51,911 nucleotides of DNA from assembly GCA_030835905.1 (NCBI GenBank), contig JAURQX010000035.1, positions 1 to 51,911 of the forward strand. The letters run 5' to 3'. How positions within the stretch are numbered: the first letter of the stretch is position 1; the number at the start of each line of letters is the position of its first letter. The position numbers were made by a program, and so were the translations under genes. Of this stretch, positions 51,832 to 51,911 are shown piece after piece. This DNA comes from Alphaproteobacteria bacterium (GTDB lineage: Bacteria > Pseudomonadota > Alphaproteobacteria > Rickettsiales > UBA1997). Under the pieces are notes generated by a model that was not told the origin of the DNA, made no database searches, and was given only the letters and a program-made list of their open reading frames with translations.

Positions 51832-51911
51832 TAAACAGTAATAAAGCTAGTATTTGTCTAGTTTTATCACTGTATTTTTTGTTTAATGATTATTGTTTTA
51901 ATATGGTTTCA

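Overview
The window is AT-rich DNA, by eye roughly 30% G+C, from an alphaproteobacterium. Support comes from an NDUFS4-type complex I accessory subunit, the PolB-like 3'-5' exonuclease, a PstA with the long alphaproteobacterial N-terminal domain, proteobacterial-type GshA, and an isolated virB8-virB9 pair of the kind seen in Rickettsiales. The next-door CBS-domain gene (corC/tlyC) and hemE also recall Rickettsiales, where this pair lies near the replication origin. The gene set is richer than that of Rickettsia: Pgi and TpiA, the shikimate genes aroK and aroB, PurH, folate, MEP-isoprenoid, queuosine and phosphate-uptake genes. I would place it in or near Rickettsiales/Holosporales, in a lineage less reduced than Rickettsia. 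This placement is inference.

Layout. 1-8.7 kb: a secreted protein cut by the edge, tRNA-Arg(TCG), pgi, tRNA-Cys, tsaB, a beta-barrel protein, pdhC, a yejE-like permease gene, purH and rsmE. 8.7-12.2 kb: a pst locus in which pstC carries a one-base frameshift and a Panacea-type antitoxin plus a two-helix membrane protein (a toxin-antitoxin-like pair) sit between pstC and pstA. 12.2-15.4 kb: folP, ybeY, corC and hemE. 15.4-15.7 kb: an AT-rich gap that I propose as the chromosome origin. 15.7-22.3 kb: an SDR gene, queD, an alanine symporter, doxX, a Cys-rich lipoprotein, an exonuclease, a quinone oxidoreductase, dusB and tRNA-Arg(CCT). 22.7-28.8 kb: virB8, virB9, nuoG, ssb, aroB and aroK. 28.9-46.3 kb is almost all plus strand: a BI-1 gene, an NDUFS4-like gene, gshA, a class I amidotransferase, rluB, leuS, dxs, queF, lgt, dnaA, an SDR gene, a DUF3833 lipoprotein, queA, tpiA and fumC, with ubiE and a small membrane protein on the minus strand.

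46.3-50.5 kb is an accessory island. It holds an AbiU2/HEPN-like protein, then a translationally coupled Fic plus nucleotide-cyclase-like pair. That pair is bracketed on both sides by arrays of 10-bp periodic repeats and, outside those, by ~75-bp direct repeats. The island ends at tRNA-Ser, whose 3' side abuts a 27-bp-arm hairpin and whose 5' side is caught in a 167-bp tandem duplication. I regard the Fic/cyclase-like module as the best candidate for an undescribed system. The window closes with tRNA-Thr, a TonB-like gene and the remnant of a TonB-dependent receptor gene.

Two 164-bp imperfect palindromes (18.9 and 22.4 kb) share an internal sequence and look like copies of one palindromic element. 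A 53-bp GC-rich tandem repeat precedes leuS. Four convenient open-frame starts were shortened because they ran through tRNA genes or neighbouring genes (pgi, dusB, ubiE, the alanine symporter).
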